From: Avibacterium paragallinarum
GTDB taxonomy: Bacteria > Pseudomonadota > Gammaproteobacteria > Enterobacterales > Pasteurellaceae
NCBI RefSeq assembly: GCF_900450705.1
Contig: NZ_UGHK01000002.1
Span: 1,430,970 to 1,494,969 of the forward strand
Direction: 5' to 3'
DNA: 64,000 nt
Part shown: piece after piece, positions 1 through 8,210 of the stretch
Numbering within the stretch: the first letter of the stretch is position 1
Layout of the letters: each line of letters starts with the position of its first letter
Notes under the pieces: generated by a model
Databases searched by the model: none
Seen by the model: the letters and a program-made list of their open reading frames with translations, nothing else
Told to the model about the DNA's origin: nothing
Position numbers and translations under genes: made by a program

Positions 1-440
1 TGGTAGCCCGAACGAATGGTGGCAAACTTGTAACGCTCGCTTTCCCCTTTAGCTTGCTGATATTGCACCGCCATTTTCATCGCCACTTCTACCGCCACAG
101 AACCGCTATCGGCGAAGAAAATTTTGTCTAGCCCTTGAGGTAATAATTTCACCAAGCGAGAAGCCAATTCACCAGCGGGATCGTGGGTAAAACCGCCAAA
201 CATAATATGGCTCATTTTATCCAGTTGATCCTTCGCCGCTTGGTTCAATTTCGGGTGATTATAACCGTGTAACGCCGCCCACCAAGAAGACATTCCGTCA
301 ATCAGCCACTTGCCATTTTTCAACGTGATTTCCACCCCGTCCGCACGCTCCACCGCAAACATCGGTGCATTACTATTCAGACATGAATAAGGGTGCCAGA
401 TGTGGTTTTTGTCGATATTGAGGAGGGTTTGTTCTTGCAT
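1..440 (-). CDS. bioA: Adenosylmethionine-8-amino-7-oxononanoate aminotransferase, N-terminal part
   Basis: The minus strand from the ATG at 440 reads through the window edge with no stop (about 146 residues seen). The product would transfer the amino group of S-adenosylmethionine to KAPA to give DAPA, a PLP-dependent step of biotin synthesis in the cytoplasm. Seen directly: the N-terminal start [19 protein letters not shown], then [21 protein letters not shown] and [19 protein letters not shown], all characteristic of the BioA branch of class III aminotransferases. The PLP lysine lies in the part outside the window. Upstream lies repeat DNA and an IS110 element, so its promoter must be within about 60 bp or be displaced by the repeats. 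The identification is firm; whether the gene is intact is unknown. Confidence 0.9.
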   Translation of the reverse strand, partial: MQEQTLLNIDKNHIWHPYSCLNSNAPMFAVERADGVEITLKNGKWLIDGMSSWWAALHGYNHPKLNQAAKDQLDKMSHIMFGGFTHDPAGELASRLVKLLPQGLDKIFFADSGSVAVEVAMKMAVQYQQAKGESERYKFATIRSGY

Positions 441-508
441 TTTTAACCTGTTATTCCTGCAAACTTTAGGGAGAACGATGTATTCGCCCGCATCTCATAT
501 CATTTTTT

Positions 509-577
509 GTAGGGACGGACCTACGTGTCCGTCCGTAATAATCATTAATTTTTTGGGTGCACACATAGGTGCACCCC
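509..577. repeat. REP-like double palindrome, left copy
   Basis: Two adjacent hairpins: GGACGGAC/GTCCGTCC within 513-534, and GGGTGCAC/GTGCACCC (555-562 with 569-576), separated by an AT-rich spacer. A related unit with the same layout and orientation follows the IS110 element at 1743-1815; both are preceded by a TATCATTTT-like stretch. It looks like a dispersed intergenic palindromic repeat (REP or MITE type). No coding potential. Confidence 0.65.
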
Positions 578-599
578 TTGTATATTAAAATTAATATAA

Positions 600-722
600 A
601 ATAGCAACAAAACCCCGTTATCTGCATCTCGCGTCCGCCCCAGGCAACAAACCGAGTTGTAGCAATGAGAGCAGATAACATTTCACCAAAAAACCGAACA
701 GTTGCCAGACTTAAACCCGAAT
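600..722 (+). ncRNA. Candidate IS110 bridge (seek) RNA
   Basis: The 5' non-coding part of the element can form a strong stem: GTTATCTGC (617-625) pairs with GCAGATAAC (671-679), and after a one-base bulge TCTC (627-630) pairs with GAGA (667-670). The 36-nt loop holds a short inner stem, CAAC (645-648) with GTTG (656-659). IS110-group elements are known to express a guide RNA from this position, with internal loops that recognise target and donor DNA. The hairpin is seen; its function is inferred from position and family. I could not assign the target- and donor-binding loops. Confidence 0.5.
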
Positions 723-738
723 GCAAGGCAGGTTAATG

Positions 739-1683
739 ATGAATGAACAAACTTATTGTGGTATTGATGTTGCTAAACGTCATTTCGTCATTGGGCTTTC
801 TACCCAAAAACGAACAAAAACCGAAACCAACAACCCGAAAGGGATTGCACATACCATTGAGTATTTACGTCGTTTCAGTGTGGACTTAATTGTCCTTGAA
901 AGCACCGGTAGGCTTGAACTCCCATTAGCTAAAGCACTCCACCGCACAGGCTTTCGTGTGGTGATTGCCAACCCGCGACAAACCAATCAGTTTGCGATGT
1001 CGCAGTCACTAGCAAAAACCGACAATAAAGACGCCAAAATGTTGGCTTTTTACGCCCAAATGCTCGCAATGCGTGATAATGTAGCACAGCAGCTTTACAT
1101 ACCACCCACTCCCGAGCAGGAACAGCTTGAAGCCCTTGTTTCACGCCGTAATCAGCTTGTTGAAATGCGTTTTGCGGAGAAAAACCGCCTTGAACAAGTT
1201 CATTCCACACAAGTATTCAGTGTTGAACAGCATATCGACTATCTCAGCCTGCGTATTGATGAGCTGGATAGGGAAATCGAACAGCATCTCAAACATTTTG
1301 ACGATACAATAAAAAAGTTTAAAGACATCAAAGGGTTGGGTACACAAACAATAGCCGTTTTGATGTCAATGTTGCCTGAGTTAGGTCAATACACACATAA
1401 ACAAATCGCTTCACTTGTTGGTGTTGCACCCCATCCTAAAGAAAGTGGCAACACCAAATGGAAAAGCCGCTGTTCAGGTGGTCGCAAAGCCGTACGAAAT
1501 GCACTGTATATGGCAACATTTGTTTGTGTGCGTTTTGAGCCTAAACTCAAACAATTTTACGAACGCTTACGTGCTAATGGTAAGGCGTTCAAAGTGGCGA
1601 TTAACGCCTGTATGCGTAAGCTTCTCACCATTTTAAATGCGATTGTCCGCGATGACTCGCAATGGGACGCTCACGCACTTTAA
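739..1683 (+). CDS. IS110-family DEDD recombinase (transposase)
   Basis: Catalyses insertion and excision of the element, probably guided by the upstream RNA. Starting at the second of two tandem ATGs (739), 6 bases after an AGGCAGG ribosome-binding site, the protein has 314 residues. The N-terminal RuvC-like DEDD domain shows D10 (CGIDVAK), E54 (VLESTGR), and D95 and D98 (KTDNKDAK). The C-terminal transposase_20 domain has the helix-hairpin-helix-like GLGTQTIAVL and the nucleophile-region serine S236 (PHPKESG), followed by GGRKAVRNALYM. The spacing of these residues matches known RNA-guided IS110 recombinases, so the enzyme looks intact. The alternative start at 736 adds one methionine. Confidence 0.9.
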   Translation: MNEQTYCGIDVAKRHFVIGLSTQKRTKTETNNPKGIAHTIEYLRRFSVDLIVLESTGRLELPLAKALHRTGFRVVIANPRQTNQFAMSQSLAKTDNKDAKMLAFYAQMLAMRDNVAQQLYIPPTPEQEQLEALVSRRNQLVEMRFAEKNRLEQVHSTQVFSVEQHIDYLSLRIDELDREIEQHLKHFDDTIKKFKDIKGLGTQTIAVLMSMLPELGQYTHKQIASLVGVAPHPKESGNTKWKSRCSGGRKAVRNALYMATFVCVRFEPKLKQFYERLRANGKAFKVAINACMRKLLTILNAIVRDDSQWDAHAL

Positions 1684-1742
1684 TTAACGAATTTGTATTT
1701 TTGCTTTTTAGCGGAATACAGTTGCTATACCTATCATTTTAT

Positions 1743-1815
1743 CGTAGGGACGAACCAGTGTGTCCGTCCGTATATCATTATCCGCTTTACGGGCAAATAC
1801 ATAGGTCGCCCTACG
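1743..1815. repeat. REP-like double palindrome, right copy
   Basis: Same layout as the repeat at 509-577: a GTAGGGACG...GTCCGTCCGT hairpin, an AT-rich spacer, then GGGC...ATAGGTCGCCC. It begins within about 15 bp of the presumed right end of the IS110 element, so the element appears to have landed at the edge of such a repeat. The first hairpin is less perfect than in the left copy. Confidence 0.6.
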
Positions 1816-1939
1816 CCTTTCTAATTGAAAACGAACACTACCCCCATTCTTTTGATAAATCAAGGCAAAATCCGCATATCGTTGCACAAGTAGGATAAGT
1901 TGATATAATCGCCCTTCCATTTTAACAAAGGAAAACCTT

Positions 1940-2827
1940 ATGACATTAAAAACGCAAATGCCTTTAACGTATTGGCAACGTGTAAAAGTGGCCTTTCAAT
2001 ATGTAATGCCGCAACTTTATTTAACCCAGCTGGCAGGTTGGTTTGCAAAGCAGAGTTGGGGCGTGGTAACCCATTTTGTTATCAAATTATTTGCCAAAAA
2101 ATACCAAGTGAATATGCAAGAGGCGGCAAAACCTAATTTTAACGATTATGCCACCTTTAATGAATTTTTTATCCGCCCATTAGCGGACGGTGCAAGAAAA
2201 ATCGATGAAAATCCGACCGCACTTTGCTTGCCTGCTGATGGTTGCATCAGCCAGTTAGGGCATATTGATAATGATCGTTTGTTACAAGCTAAAGGACAGG
2301 ATTTTAGCCTCGCTGATTTGCTTGCTAATGACGAAGAATTAGTTGAGGCCTTTAAAAATGGTGAGTTCGCCACCACTTACCTTTCACCACGCGACTATCA
2401 CCGTGTACATATGCCTTGCGATGGCACATTACGCAAAATGATTTATGTGCCGGGCGTGCTTTTTTCCGTGAACCCGTTCTTAGCGGAGCATATTCCCAAT
2501 TTATTTGCTCGCAATGAACGCGTGATTTGTGTGTTTGATACCGAATTTGGACAAATGGTACAAATTTTAGTGGGGGCAACCATCACAGCGAGCATTAGTA
2601 CACAATGGGCGGGGGTGATTAATCCACCACGAGCCAATGAAGTAAAAGTGTGGACGTACGAGGGCGATAACGCGGTGAAATTAGCCAAAGGGCAAGAAAT
2701 GGGCGCGTTTCAACTTGGCTCAACGGTGATTAACTTATTCCAAGCGGATAAAATCACCCTCGCGGAACAGTTAGCCGTTGATGTGCCTGTGCATATGGGA
2801 GAAGTGTTGGGCTATAAAAAGCACTAA
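1940..2827 (+). CDS. psd: Phosphatidylserine decarboxylase proenzyme
   Basis: Converts phosphatidylserine to phosphatidylethanolamine at the inner membrane. The 295-residue proenzyme is of normal length for the proteobacterial short form. The self-cleavage motif LGST (259-262) would split between G260 and S261 to give the alpha chain with its pyruvoyl cofactor. The catalytic aspartate lies in PADG (about D100) and the histidines in YHRVHMP (154-157). The ATG at 1940 follows an AAAGGAAAA ribosome-binding site. The gene stands alone in this orientation, about 60 bp before fklB, and nothing looks damaged although an IS110 element lies about 200 bp upstream. Confidence 0.96.
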   Translation: MTLKTQMPLTYWQRVKVAFQYVMPQLYLTQLAGWFAKQSWGVVTHFVIKLFAKKYQVNMQEAAKPNFNDYATFNEFFIRPLADGARKIDENPTALCLPADGCISQLGHIDNDRLLQAKGQDFSLADLLANDEELVEAFKNGEFATTYLSPRDYHRVHMPCDGTLRKMIYVPGVLFSVNPFLAEHIPNLFARNERVICVFDTEFGQMVQILVGATITASISTQWAGVINPPRANEVKVWTYEGDNAVKLAKGQEMGAFQLGSTVINLFQADKITLAEQLAVDVPVHMGEVLGYKKH

Positions 2828-2885
2828 TGGCTTAACTCCAACATCGTCGCGATAAAATTTATTTATTCAATAAAAGGAAAAAACA

Positions 2886-3518
2886 ATGTCAGAACAATTT
2901 TTTAATCAAGTGTCTTTAGATGATGTTTCTGCTAAAGGTGGCTATGGTATCGGTTTACAAATCGGTCAGCAATTAGTCGAAAGCAAATTAGCCGTTAAAG
3001 CAGAAGCGGTTGCGAAAGGGATTTTTGACGCATTAAATCAAAACCCGCCTGCGATTGATTTCAACGAAGTCAGCCAAGCATTACAACAACTTCAACAAGA
3101 GGCTGCCGAAGCCGCTAAAGCTCAATTTAAGCAGATTGAGGAAGCAGGCAAAGCCTATTTAGCCGAGAACGCAAAAAAAGACGGCGTAAAAGTTACCGAT
3201 TCGGGCTTGCAATATGAAGTGCTAGTGGAAGGTAACGGCAAAATTCCAAGCAAACAAGATCAAGTACACGTTCACTACACAGGAACATTGCCAGACGGCA
3301 CGGTATTCGACAGCTCCGTGCAACGCGGTCAGCCAGCGGAATTCCCAGTAAGTGGCGTAATCCCAGGTTGGGTTGAAGCCCTTTCAATGATGCCAGTTGG
3401 CTCAAAATGGAAACTCACCATTCCTCATAACCTCGCCTACGGCGAACGCGGTGCTGGTGCATCAATCCCACCATTTAGCACATTAGTGTTTGAAGTGGAA
3501 TTGTTGGATATTCTTTAA
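2886..3518 (+). CDS. fklB: FKBP-type 22 kDa peptidyl-prolyl isomerase
   Basis: Catalyses cis-trans isomerisation of prolyl peptide bonds. The 210-residue protein has an N-terminal helical dimerisation region (about 1-90), rich in [14 protein letters not shown], and a C-terminal FKBP domain (about 105-210) with [28 protein letters not shown] and AYGERGAG. There is no signal peptide, so this is the cytoplasmic FklB-type rather than the periplasmic FkpA. The start follows AAAAGGAAAAAA. It is followed by a strong terminator, so the transcription unit ends here. Assignment to FklB rather than another Mip-like paralogue rests on length and lack of signal. Confidence 0.92.
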   Translation: MSEQFFNQVSLDDVSAKGGYGIGLQIGQQLVESKLAVKAEAVAKGIFDALNQNPPAIDFNEVSQALQQLQQEAAEAAKAQFKQIEEAGKAYLAENAKKDGVKVTDSGLQYEVLVEGNGKIPSKQDQVHVHYTGTLPDGTVFDSSVQRGQPAEFPVSGVIPGWVEALSMMPVGSKWKLTIPHNLAYGERGAGASIPPFSTLVFEVELLDIL

Positions 3519-3533
3519 TTTATTTTCTTCATA

Positions 3534-3564
3534 AAAAAGACCTAACCTATTGTTAGGTCTTTTT
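3534..3564 (+). terminator. Rho-independent terminator of fklB
   Basis: Perfect 13-bp stem AAAAAGACCTAAC (3534-3546) with GTTAGGTCTTTTT (3552-3564) and a 5-nt loop, 15 bp after the fklB stop. The A and T runs at both ends allow it to work in either direction. Confidence 0.9.
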
Positions 3565-3616
3565 GAACAGCGTTATTTTAAAATAATACTGAATCATACC
3601 ATTTTGCTATATTATT

Positions 3617-4335
3617 GGGGCTGTCCTAGATAACAACTAAAAAATCTATTTAGGTTAGAATGAACCAATGAGAAAAAGTCGTCTAAGTCAGCACAAACAA
3701 AATAAACTCATTGAGCTATTTGTTGCAGGTGTTACTGCAAGGACAGCAGCAGAGTTAGTCAATGTAAACAAAACGACTGCCGCATATTACTTTCATCGTT
3801 TATGCCAACTCATCTATCAAAACAGCCTTCACTTAGAGATGTTTGAAGGTGAAATTGAAGCCGATGAAAGTTATTTTGGCGGTGCTCGCAAAGGCAAACG
3901 TGGTCGTGGTGCGGCAGGGAAAATTGCGGTATTCGGGCTTCTCAAGCGCAATGGCAAGGTTTATACCGTTGCGGTTCCAAATACGCAATCTGCCACCTTG
4001 TTACCCATTATTCGGGAGCAGGTAAAGCCTGATAGTATTGTTTACACCGATAATTATCGTAGTTATGACGTGCTTGATGTGAGTGAATTTAGTCATTTTC
4101 GTATCAATCACAGCACACATTTTGCTGAAAATCATAACCACATTAACGGAATTGAGAATTTTTGGAGCCAAGCAAAACGCCATTTACGAAAATTTAATGG
4201 TATCCCAAAAGCGCATTTTGAGCTTTATTTAAAGGAATGTGAATGGCGTTTTAATTACAGCAACATAAAAAGTCAAATTTCTATTTTAAAACAATTGGTT
4301 AAAGGGAGTTTAGTCTAGTTATCTAGGACAGCCCC
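3617..4335 (+). mobile_element. IS1016-type element (IS1595 family), copy 1, intact
   Basis: A 719-bp element with an 18-bp inverted repeat GGGGCTGTCCTAGATAAC at 3617 and its complement ending at 4335. It is flanked by an exact 8-bp direct repeat ATATTATT (3609-3616 and 4336-4343), the duplication size known for IS1595-family elements. It carries one complete transposase gene. It lies between the fklB terminator and gapA and breaks no visible gene. Confidence 0.92.
3668..4318 (+). CDS. IS1595-family (IS1016-type) transposase
   Basis: A 216-residue DDE-type transposase moving the surrounding element. It has an N-terminal helix-turn-helix (about 1-45, ELFVAGVTARTAAELVNVNK) and an ISXO2-like catalytic domain with GEIEADESYFGG, VYTDNYRSYD, and the H-N-H region NHINGIENFWSQAKRHLRKF. 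The ATG at 3668 lies 8 bases after an out-of-frame ATG. The gene is open to the right-hand end, unlike the second copy at 53.5 kb, which has a nonsense mutation in the codon for the tryptophan of ENFWSQ. Confidence 0.9.
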   Translation: MRKSRLSQHKQNKLIELFVAGVTARTAAELVNVNKTTAAYYFHRLCQLIYQNSLHLEMFEGEIEADESYFGGARKGKRGRGAAGKIAVFGLLKRNGKVYTVAVPNTQSATLLPIIREQVKPDSIVYTDNYRSYDVLDVSEFSHFRINHSTHFAENHNHINGIENFWSQAKRHLRKFNGIPKAHFELYLKECEWRFNYSNIKSQISILKQLVKGSLV

Positions 4336-4414
4336 ATATTATTTATACAGACTTTGGCTTGTTGCTTTGTTTTATTTTGTATTTTATAAGACGAGTAAAA
4401 ATTCAAGAAATAAA

Positions 4415-4439
4415 AAACCGCACTTTAAAAGTGCGGTTT
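4415..4439. terminator. Paired uptake signals forming the gapA terminator
   Basis: AAACCGCACTTT (4415-4426) and AAAGTGCGGTTT (4428-4439) are an inverted pair of the uptake signal core, 20 bp past the gapA stop (gapA is on the minus strand). Read from the minus strand, the stem is followed by T-rich DNA, as usual for intrinsic terminators built from uptake signals in this family. Confidence 0.75.
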
Positions 4440-4458
4440 AATTTTAAAAAGGTTTTTC

Positions 4459-5481
<1,023 letters not shown>

Positions 5482-5539
5482 TTAAGTTAAACAAAACGGT
5501 TACGTGTCATAGAAATCATTTCTATTTATCGTCGGCGGG

Positions 5540-5614
5540 ATTATAGCACGCTTTTTTTACTGGATGAAACTAACTCGTGCGAAAACAGCAAAACATTTTG
5601 TGATCTACATCAAA
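5540..5614 (-). promoter_or_regulatory. gapA promoter with a possible CRP-like site
   Basis: On the minus strand TATAAT (complement of 5540-5545) is a good -10 box about 75 bp before the gapA start; the -35 box is poor. Further upstream, TGTGATCTACATCAAA (5599-5614) has one perfect TGTGA half and a degraded second half, centred about 73 bp before the predicted start point. CRP control is an inference from this match only. Confidence 0.4.
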
Positions 5615-5701
5615 CTTTGGGGCTTCTATTGCCTTGAGAATTGGGGGTTTTTGTAGGCTAAAAAACTGCCTCAAAAAATGATCTGCCCCCAAAAAGTTAG
5701 A

Positions 5702-6508
5702 CTATATTCTAATTTCATTCAAGGACTGAGTTCTGTATTCCACAGGGCTTAGTCCTTTGAGCTTCACTTGAATACGCTCATTGTCGTAGTAATGAATGTA
5801 CTCGTGAATCACTTTTTCAAGCTGTTCAAAGGTTTCAAACCGCTTGCCAAAGTAACATTCCGTCTTCAATCGCCCGAAAAAGCTTTCCATCGCACCATTA
5901 TCAAGGCAATTGCCTTTTCTCGACATACTTTGCGTAATACCGTGTTTTTTCAATATCTCCCGATAACCCATCATTTGATACTGCCATCCTTGGTCGGAAT
6001 GCAGTATCGGTTTTTCCCCCGCTAATCGGTTCACCGCCTGGGTCAACATTCTAGTTATCTGCTCAAAATTCGGACTTCTCGCCACATCATAAGCAATAAT
6101 TTCGTTATTAAACAAGTCTTTAATCGGCGATAAATACACTTTGCCTTCCGCACATTTGAACTCGGTGATATCCGTTACCCACTTCTCATTCGGCATCGTT
6201 GCCGTAAAATCCCGTTGCAACAGATTATCGGCAATGTGTCCCACTTTGCCTTGGTAAGAACGATATTTTTTCTGCTTACTTTTTCCTTTTAACCCCAAAC
6301 GTTGCATTATCGCTTGCCCCCTTTTGTGGTTGATAATCAAGTATTTCCTTAATTCCAAGGTAATTCGACGATAACCATAATTTTCGTCATTTTTGCGATA
6401 AATTTCCTCTATTTTCTGTGAAATCGCTACATTTTTATCCGACTTTGGCTTGAGATGATAAAAGAACGAACTGCGTGCCAATCCGATTAGCCTGAGTAAC
6501 AATTCCAA
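5702..6508 (-). CDS. IS3-family OrfB, DDE transposase domain (copy 1)
   Basis: The catalytic part of the IS3-family transposase, identical to copy 2. DDE residues lie in [16 protein letters not shown] and [15 protein letters not shown], in an rve-type integrase core; the C-terminus ends in the usual [20 protein letters not shown]. The frame is open well upstream of the nominal TTG at 6508, up to the AAAAAAG heptamer at 6580-6586 in orfA, so the product is almost certainly made as an OrfAB fusion by -1 frameshifting rather than from its own start. Confidence 0.88.
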   Translation of the reverse strand: MELLLRLIGLARSSFFYHLKPKSDKNVAISQKIEEIYRKNDENYGYRRITLELRKYLIINHKRGQAIMQRLGLKGKSKQKKYRSYQGKVGHIADNLLQRDFTATMPNEKWVTDITEFKCAEGKVYLSPIKDLFNNEIIAYDVARSPNFEQITRMLTQAVNRLAGEKPILHSDQGWQYQMMGYREILKKHGITQSMSRKGNCLDNGAMESFFGRLKTECYFGKRFETFEQLEKVIHEYIHYYDNERIQVKLKGLSPVEYRTQSLNEIRI

Positions 6509-6531
6509 CGGGAAACGCGAGCGTAAGGCAT

Positions 6532-7041
6532 TTACGATGACGGCTTTTTCTGCATTTTTTGTTGGTTGAGTTCCTGCAACTTTTTTAGCATTGCATTCTC
6601 CGCTTCTAATTCCAAAATTCGGTAACGCAAGCGTTCTTCTTCTGTTTTGGGCGTTGGTGGCATTTTAGGTGAGTTGAGTTTCATACTTGGACGACCTTTA
6701 GGTTTGAGTAATAACCCATCTATACCTTGTTTTTCAAAGCGTTGCAACCATTGACTAATTATCCCTGAACTGGGGATATCAAAGCGAAAGCAGGCGGCTT
6801 CAGCGGAGCACTGGCCTTTTTTGATAGCTTGAATAACCTTTAATTTAAACTCAACAGAATAACATCGTTTTTTACCTAACACAGCTAATCCATTGATTCC
6901 ATTATGATTAAATTTCGCAATCCAACGTGCTAACGTGCTTTGGGGAAGCTGAAAATACTGGCGAGTAAGCGAACGGTTTTTTCCATTTTGATGATAAAAG
7001 TCGAGCACTTGTTGTTTGAAACGTTGAGTATATTTAGTCAT
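6532..7041 (-). CDS. IS3-family OrfA, DNA-binding part (copy 1)
   Basis: A 169-residue protein with two helix-turn-helix units (about 1-55, including [19 protein letters not shown], and about 62-120) and a C-terminal leucine-zipper-like segment ([17 protein letters not shown]), which binds the element ends and dimerises. It carries a canonical slippery site A AAA AAG in the orfA phase (complement of 6580-6586). It differs from copies 2 and 3 at LGKKRCY (LSKKRYY in the others), so copy 1 is the most diverged. Confidence 0.88.
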   Translation of the reverse strand: MTKYTQRFKQQVLDFYHQNGKNRSLTRQYFQLPQSTLARWIAKFNHNGINGLAVLGKKRCYSVEFKLKVIQAIKKGQCSAEAACFRFDIPSSGIISQWLQRFEKQGIDGLLLKPKGRPSMKLNSPKMPPTPKTEEERLRYRILELEAENAMLKKLQELNQQKMQKKPSS

Positions 7042-7178
7042 AAAAAATCTGCACCTTAATCAGTTGGTTATTTAGTCCAACTTTTGGGGTGCAGATCAAA
7101 CACCGCACTTTATTAATGATTTTTTGCGGATTTGTCGGCATAATTGTCCTTATTAAGTTGAAAGAAGAAGGATAACGT

Positions 7179-7805
7179 ATGAGCCAAGGTAATCTCTATA
7201 TCATTTCGGCCCCGAGTGGAGCGGGCAAATCTTCGCTGATTGCGGCGTTGTTAGAAAAAAATACAGGGCGAGAAATGAAAGTGTCGGTATCACATACCAC
7301 ACGTTCGCCACGTCCTGGGGAGGTGGACGGCGTGCATTATCATTTCGTTAGCGTGGACGAATTTGAGCGTTTGATCGAGCAGGAAGCCTTTTTAGAATAT
7401 GCCAAAGTGTTTGGCGGTAATTATTATGGCACATCGTTACCGACCATTGAAAAAAGCCTCGCACAAGGCATTGACGTGTTTTTGGATATTGATTGGCAAG
7501 GGGCTCAGCAAATTCGCCGTAAAGTGCCGACGGTGAAAAGCATTTTTATTTTGCCGCCCTCTGTCGAGGAATTGGAACGCCGTTTAGTGGGGCGTGGGCA
7601 AGATAGTGCGGAGGTGATCGCCGATAGAATGGCAAAAGCCACCAGTGAAATGTCCCATTATGATAAATATGATTATGTGATTATCAATGATGACTTTGAG
7701 CAAGCGATCGCCGATCTGCAACATATTTTGCGTGCCGAATGCCTAACCACGCGTTATCAGCAATCGCAAAATCTCGCTTTAATTCATCAATTACTGGCAA
7801 AATAA
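7179..7805 (+). CDS. gmk: Guanylate kinase
   Basis: Phosphorylates GMP to GDP with ATP, essential for GTP and dGTP supply and for recycling cGMP and (p)ppGpp breakdown products. The 208-residue protein has the P-loop APSGAGKSS (about 10-18), the GMP-binding [19 protein letters not shown] (about 38-56), and the lid region around RLVGRGQDS. The start follows GAAGAAGGATAACGT. It heads the gmk-rpoZ-spoT-recG-murI group on the same strand, a common gammaproteobacterial arrangement that links nucleotide metabolism to the stringent response. The IS3 copy ends 80 bp upstream, so the gene may depend on a promoter in 7099-7178. Confidence 0.97.
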   Translation: MSQGNLYIISAPSGAGKSSLIAALLEKNTGREMKVSVSHTTRSPRPGEVDGVHYHFVSVDEFERLIEQEAFLEYAKVFGGNYYGTSLPTIEKSLAQGIDVFLDIDWQGAQQIRRKVPTVKSIFILPPSVEELERRLVGRGQDSAEVIADRMAKATSEMSHYDKYDYVIINDDFEQAIADLQHILRAECLTTRYQQSQNLALIHQLLAK

Positions 7806-7871
7806 TTGACATTTTAGTATCATTAATCCCCTTATATTCAAGAATAATGTTTAATTAACTGGAGTAAATTT

Positions 7872-8138
7872 ATGGCTCATGTAACAGTGCAAGATGCGGT
7901 AGAGCAAATTGGTAACCGTTTTGATTTAATTTTAACCGCGGCTCGCCGTGCAAGAGAGTTGCAATTACATTTGCGTGAACCTTTAGTCCCAGAAGATAAT
8001 GACAAGCCAACGGTTATCGCATTGCGTGAAATCGAAAAAGGCTTAATCAACAACGAGATTATGAACGCACACGAACGTCAAGATATGCTAGAGCAAGAAA
8101 TGCAACAGCATCACGCCGTGTCGTTATTATCCTCTTAA
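7872..8138 (+). CDS. rpoZ: RNA polymerase omega subunit
   Basis: Small subunit that helps assemble beta-prime into RNA polymerase and forms part of the ppGpp binding site. The 88-residue protein starts [19 protein letters not shown] and has the conserved core [11 protein letters not shown] and [15 protein letters not shown], with normal length. The start follows an ACTGGAGTAAATTT ribosome-binding site. It lies 66 bp after gmk and before spoT, the usual order in this family. An uptake signal lies just after the stop (about 8143). Confidence 0.97.
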   Translation: MAHVTVQDAVEQIGNRFDLILTAARRARELQLHLREPLVPEDNDKPTVIALREIEKGLINNEIMNAHERQDMLEQEMQQHHAVSLLSS

Positions 8139-8210
8139 TGTCAAAGTGCGGTCATTTTTTGTTTCATTTTTATCAGTAGCCATAAAAGTTGAAGAAAAGT
8201 TAGGTGTCCC

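Larger units (their letters stand above)
594..1731 (+). mobile_element. IS110-family insertion sequence (ends approximate)
   Basis: An IS110-type recombinase gene with about 140 bp of non-coding DNA upstream and about 50 bp downstream, lying between two copies of a palindromic repeat. An 8-bp subterminal inverted pair is present: ATAGCAAC at 601-608 and GTTGCTAT at 1721-1728. IS110 elements lack classical terminal repeats and usually make no clear target duplication, so the exact ends cannot be read from one copy; the limits given are estimates just outside the 8-bp pair. The layout (long upstream, short downstream non-coding part) is that of the IS110 group, in which the guide RNA is encoded upstream. 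Confidence 0.65.
5679..7098 (-). mobile_element. IS3-family element (IS150-like), copy 1
   Basis: A 1420-bp element on the minus strand with related ends TGATCTGCACCCCAAAAGTT (right, on the minus strand) and TGATCTGCCCCCAAAAAGTT (left). It encodes OrfA and OrfB in overlapping phases. Flanks are AAA on the left and AAC on the right, so the 3-bp duplication seen in the other copies is imperfect here. An uptake signal starts 3 bp outside the right end. It lies between the gapA promoter and gmk. Confidence 0.9.

Noticed and set aside
466-726. An 86-codon minus-strand frame between bioA and the IS110 gene
   Set aside because: It runs through palindromic repeats and the guide-RNA candidate, with no ribosome-binding site or family match.
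929-1210. A 93-codon antisense frame within the IS110 recombinase gene
   Set aside because: Shadow of a long coding gene; composition follows the complementary codons.
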